9,240 nt of DNA, from assembly GCA_013821865.1 (NCBI GenBank), contig PNJM01000083.1:1-9240 (forward strand). The letters run 5' to 3'. Origin of the DNA: Rhodocyclaceae bacterium (lineage in GTDB: Bacteria; Pseudomonadota; Gammaproteobacteria; Burkholderiales; Rhodocyclaceae). The position numbers and the translations under genes are program-made. The notes beneath the pieces were generated by a model, which saw only the letters and a list, made by a program, of their open reading frames with translations, was not told where the DNA came from and did not search any database. Positions 7,412-9,240 of the stretch are shown one piece after another; position 1 is the first letter of the stretch, and every line of letters starts with the position of its first letter.

Positions 7412-8917
7412 ATGCATAGCGCCGCCTCCCGGCCCATCTACCACGTCGCGCAGATCCGCGAGATCGAATCGCGCCGCGCCAAGGTCACGCCGCCGCTCAT
7501 GGAGCGCGCCGGCGCCGCCGCCGCGCACGTCGCGCGCGCGCTGACCCGCGGCACGCGCCTGTCGGCGCTGATCCTCTGCGGGCCCGGCAACAACGGCGGC
7601 GACGGCTTCGTCGTCGCGCGCCTCCTCAGGCAGCGCGGCTTCTCGCCGACAGTGGTCTTCCGCGGCGATCCAGAGCGGCTCCCGGACGATGCGCGCCATG
7701 CCTGGCATGCCTGGCATGCCATCGGCGGTGACGTGGCGCACGAAATCCCCCGGCGCCATTTTTCGCTTGCCATAGACGCCCTCTTCGGCAGCGGCCTGCA
7801 GCGCCCCATCGAGGGCGAGTATGCCGACCTGATCGACCGGATCAATCACCTCGAATGCCCGGTGCTGGCCCTGGACATCCCGAGCGGACTGCACGCCGAC
7901 AGCGGCCGCGTGCTGGGCTGCGCCGTGCGCGCCGCGCATACCGCCACCTTCATCGCGCTCAAGCCGGGGCTGCTGACGCTCGACGGGCCGGACCACTGCG
8001 GCGACATCAGCGTGCATGACCTCGACCTGAATCCGGAGTCGGTGCTGCCGGCCGATGCGCATGTCATCACCCCGGCGCTGTTCCCGGCGCGCCTCGTGCC
8101 GCGGCCGAAGAACAGCCACAAGGGGATGATGGGCGGCGTCGGCATCATCGGCGGCGCCCCGGGCATGGTCGGCGCTGCCCTGCTGGCCGGCCGCGCGGCA
8201 CTCAAGCTCGGCGCCGGCCGCATCTATGTCGGACTCATCGACAACAAGGCCCTGGCGGTGGACACCGATCAACCCGAGCTGATGCTGCGCGAGCCGCAGG
8301 AGGTGCTGTCCTCCGGCTTCGCCACGGCGCTCGCCGTCGGGCCGGGGCTGGGCCGGGGCAGCGCGGCGCTCGCCCTGCTCAGGCAGACCATCAGAGGCGA
8401 TCTGCCGCTGGTGCTGGACGCCGATGCGCTCAACCTGCTTGCCAGCCACCCCGTTCTCGCCGGTCATGTGCAGCGGCGCGGCGCGCCGACGCTGCTCACG
8501 CCGCATCCGCTCGAGGCTGCGCGCCTGCTCGCCACGGACATCGCCGAAATCCGCGACGACCGCGTGCGCGCGGCGCTGGCGCTGGCGAAGAAGCTCAACG
8601 CGGTGACGGTGCTGAAGGGCTGCGGCAGCATCGTCGCCCTGCCGTCGGGCCGCTGGCACATGAACACCAGCGGCAATCCGGGCATGGCCAGCGCCGGCAT
8701 GGGCGACGTGCTGACCGGCCTTGCCGCCGCGCTGCTGGCGCAGGGCTGGGATGCGGAACATGCGCTGCTGTGCGCGGTGCATCTGCACGGCCTGGCGGCC
8801 GACCGGCTGGTCGAGCAAGGCATCGGCCCGGCCGGACTGACGGCCGGCGAAACGATCGACGCGGCGCGGAACATCTTCAATGGCTGGGCAAAGCCCCGCA
8901 ACCAGGGCACCGCATAA
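7412..8917 (+). CDS. nnr: Bifunctional NAD(P)HX epimerase / ADP-dependent NAD(P)HX dehydratase
   Basis: This enzyme repairs hydrated NADH and NADPH. The N-terminal NnrE domain interconverts R- and S-NAD(P)HX, and the C-terminal NnrD domain dehydrates S-NAD(P)HX using ADP. From ATG 7412 it has 501 residues, the normal fused length. NnrE (about 5-205) shows CGPGNNGGDGFVVAR (56-70), DALFGSGL (122-129) and LDIPSGL (154-160), with the catalytic Asp region intact. NnrD (about 220-490), of the ribokinase-like fold, shows SHKGMMGGVGIIGG, AVGPGLGR (308-315), VLDADALNLL (334-343), LTPHPLEAARLL and NTSGNPGMASAGMGDVLTG (418-436), where the Asp of GMGD is the expected catalytic base. The frame also opens at TTG 7388, but family N-termini start close to (P)IYHVAQIREIE, favouring 7412. 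No clear Shine-Dalgarno or promoter is seen in the 46-bp gap after the yaiI remnant. Confidence 0.96.
   Translation: MHSAASRPIYHVAQIREIESRRAKVTPPLMERAGAAAAHVARALTRGTRLSALILCGPGNNGGDGFVVARLLRQRGFSPTVVFRGDPERLPDDARHAWHAWHAIGGDVAHEIPRRHFSLAIDALFGSGLQRPIEGEYADLIDRINHLECPVLALDIPSGLHADSGRVLGCAVRAAHTATFIALKPGLLTLDGPDHCGDISVHDLDLNPESVLPADAHVITPALFPARLVPRPKNSHKGMMGGVGIIGGAPGMVGAALLAGRAALKLGAGRIYVGLIDNKALAVDTDQPELMLREPQEVLSSGFATALAVGPGLGRGSAALALLRQTIRGDLPLVLDADALNLLASHPVLAGHVQRRGAPTLLTPHPLEAARLLATDIAEIRDDRVRAALALAKKLNAVTVLKGCGSIVALPSGRWHMNTSGNPGMASAGMGDVLTGLAAALLAQGWDAEHALLCAVHLHGLAADRLVEQGIGPAGLTAGETIDAARNIFNGWAKPRNQGTA
7698..7721 (+). repeat. 9-bp tandem repeat inside nnr (HAW codon repeat)
   Basis: The unit CATGCCTGG occurs twice head to tail (7698-7706 and 7707-7715) and is followed by a partial third copy, CATGCC (7716-7721). 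It encodes His-Ala-Trp-His-Ala-Trp-His-Ala in the NnrE domain. The unit keeps the frame, so slippage would add or remove three residues at a time. Confidence 0.85.
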
Positions 8918-9240
8918 ATGACGGCATCGCCGGCCGCGCGGCATCCGCTGCGCGGCATTGCCCTTCTCCTGCTGGCGCAGCTGCTGTTTGTTACGCTCGA
9001 TGCCACCGGCAAGCATCTCTCCGCCAGCCTCCCCGTGCCCCTGCTGGTGTGGGCGCGCTACGGCGTGCATCTGCTGCTCATGCTGCTCTTCGTGGCGCCG
9101 GCCATGCGCGCCCGGCTGGTGAAAACCGAGCGTCTGCCCCTGCAGCTCCTGCGCGCCGCGACTTTGCTCGTCACCTCGCTGCTCTTCCTCTCCGCCCTGC
9201 GCCACCTGCCGCTGGCGGAGGGAACGGCGATCAGCTTCAT
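8918..9240 (+). CDS. EamA/DMT-family transporter (5' part, runs off the window)
   Basis: The ATG at 8918 directly follows the nnr TAA (8915-8917), and the frame stays open to the window end, giving 107 residues. It shows a short polar lead (MTASPAARHPLRG), then a hydrophobic helix GIALLLLAQLLFVTLDATGK, a second helix region VPLLVWARYGVHLLLMLLFV, a basic loop MRARLVKTERLPLQ, a third helix ATLLVTSLLFLSALRHLPLA, and the family-typical AEGTAISF entering the fourth. This order (helix with a polar end, W-x-R-Y, then 'a.egtais.') is that of EamA-type permeases, near those annotated as SAM or metabolite transporters. The substrate is not readable, and the second EamA repeat is outside the window. It belongs to a different subgroup from the transporter at 5834-6781, so a recent duplication is not suggested. 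A weak AGGG lies about 11 nt upstream of the ATG. Coupling to nnr translation is likely. Confidence 0.85.
   Translation, partial: MTASPAARHPLRGIALLLLAQLLFVTLDATGKHLSASLPVPLLVWARYGVHLLLMLLFVAPAMRARLVKTERLPLQLLRAATLLVTSLLFLSALRHLPLAEGTAISF

Noticed and set aside
7403..9205. A 600-codon open frame on the - strand opposite nnr
   Set aside because: Composition is Gln/Arg/Gly/His-rich without motifs, while the + strand encodes a complete NnrE-NnrD protein and a transporter start.
1..9240. Search for tRNA/rRNA genes, insertion sequences, CRISPR repeats, attachment sites and riboswitches
   Set aside because: No cloverleaf-like tRNA ends, transposase motifs, spaced repeats or terminal inverted repeats were seen by eye; the only strong inverted repeat is the terminator at 248-275.

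Overview
The window is GC-rich, tightly packed chromosomal DNA with short intergenic gaps, overlapping stop/start codons and strong third-position GC bias. The gene families (a ~1,318-residue single-chain PurL, a PpiC-type prolyl isomerase, ArfB, a bifunctional NnrE-NnrD protein, a YaiI/DUF188 protein, a short aminopropyltransferase-like methyltransferase) fit a betaproteobacterium, perhaps of the Rhodocyclales/Sterolibacteriaceae type. That placement is an inference from protein character, not from a marker gene.

Layout. (1) Bases 1-230 hold the 3' end of a parvulin-type peptidyl-prolyl isomerase gene on the + strand. It converges on purL (353-4309, - strand), and the two share a palindromic bidirectional terminator at 248-275. 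A 21-codon candidate ORF fills the space between the purL stop and the terminator. (2) A 250-bp divergent intergenic region (4310-4559) carries a TATAAT-type promoter for purL on one strand and a TTGCCA-17-CATAGT promoter candidate for the rightward genes on the other. (3) A rightward run from 4560 to the window end contains: a spermidine-synthase-like methyltransferase; an 89-residue hypothetical protein with a ribbon-helix-helix-like C-terminus; a 65-residue fragment resembling the middle of the Hsp33 chaperone; an EamA/DMT transporter; arfB (ribosome rescue); a 43-codon remnant of a yaiI-family gene; the NAD(P)HX repair enzyme nnr; and the start of a second EamA/DMT transporter, cut by the window edge. 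Spacing of 3-4 nt and ATGA/TTGA overlaps suggest that much of 5367-7365 is co-transcribed.

Function. Most of the window is housekeeping: purine synthesis, metabolite repair, ribosome rescue, protein folding and small-molecule export. I see no mobile element, CRISPR array, RNA gene or defence/biosynthetic system, and I do not claim an undescribed system. The most unusual content is gene erosion. Two normally full-length, conserved genes (hslO-like and yaiI-like) survive only as short open frames within 1.8 kb. The yaiI remnant looks like an in-frame internal deletion whose junction falls on an Ala-Asn-Gln motif that I recall occurring twice in intact relatives.
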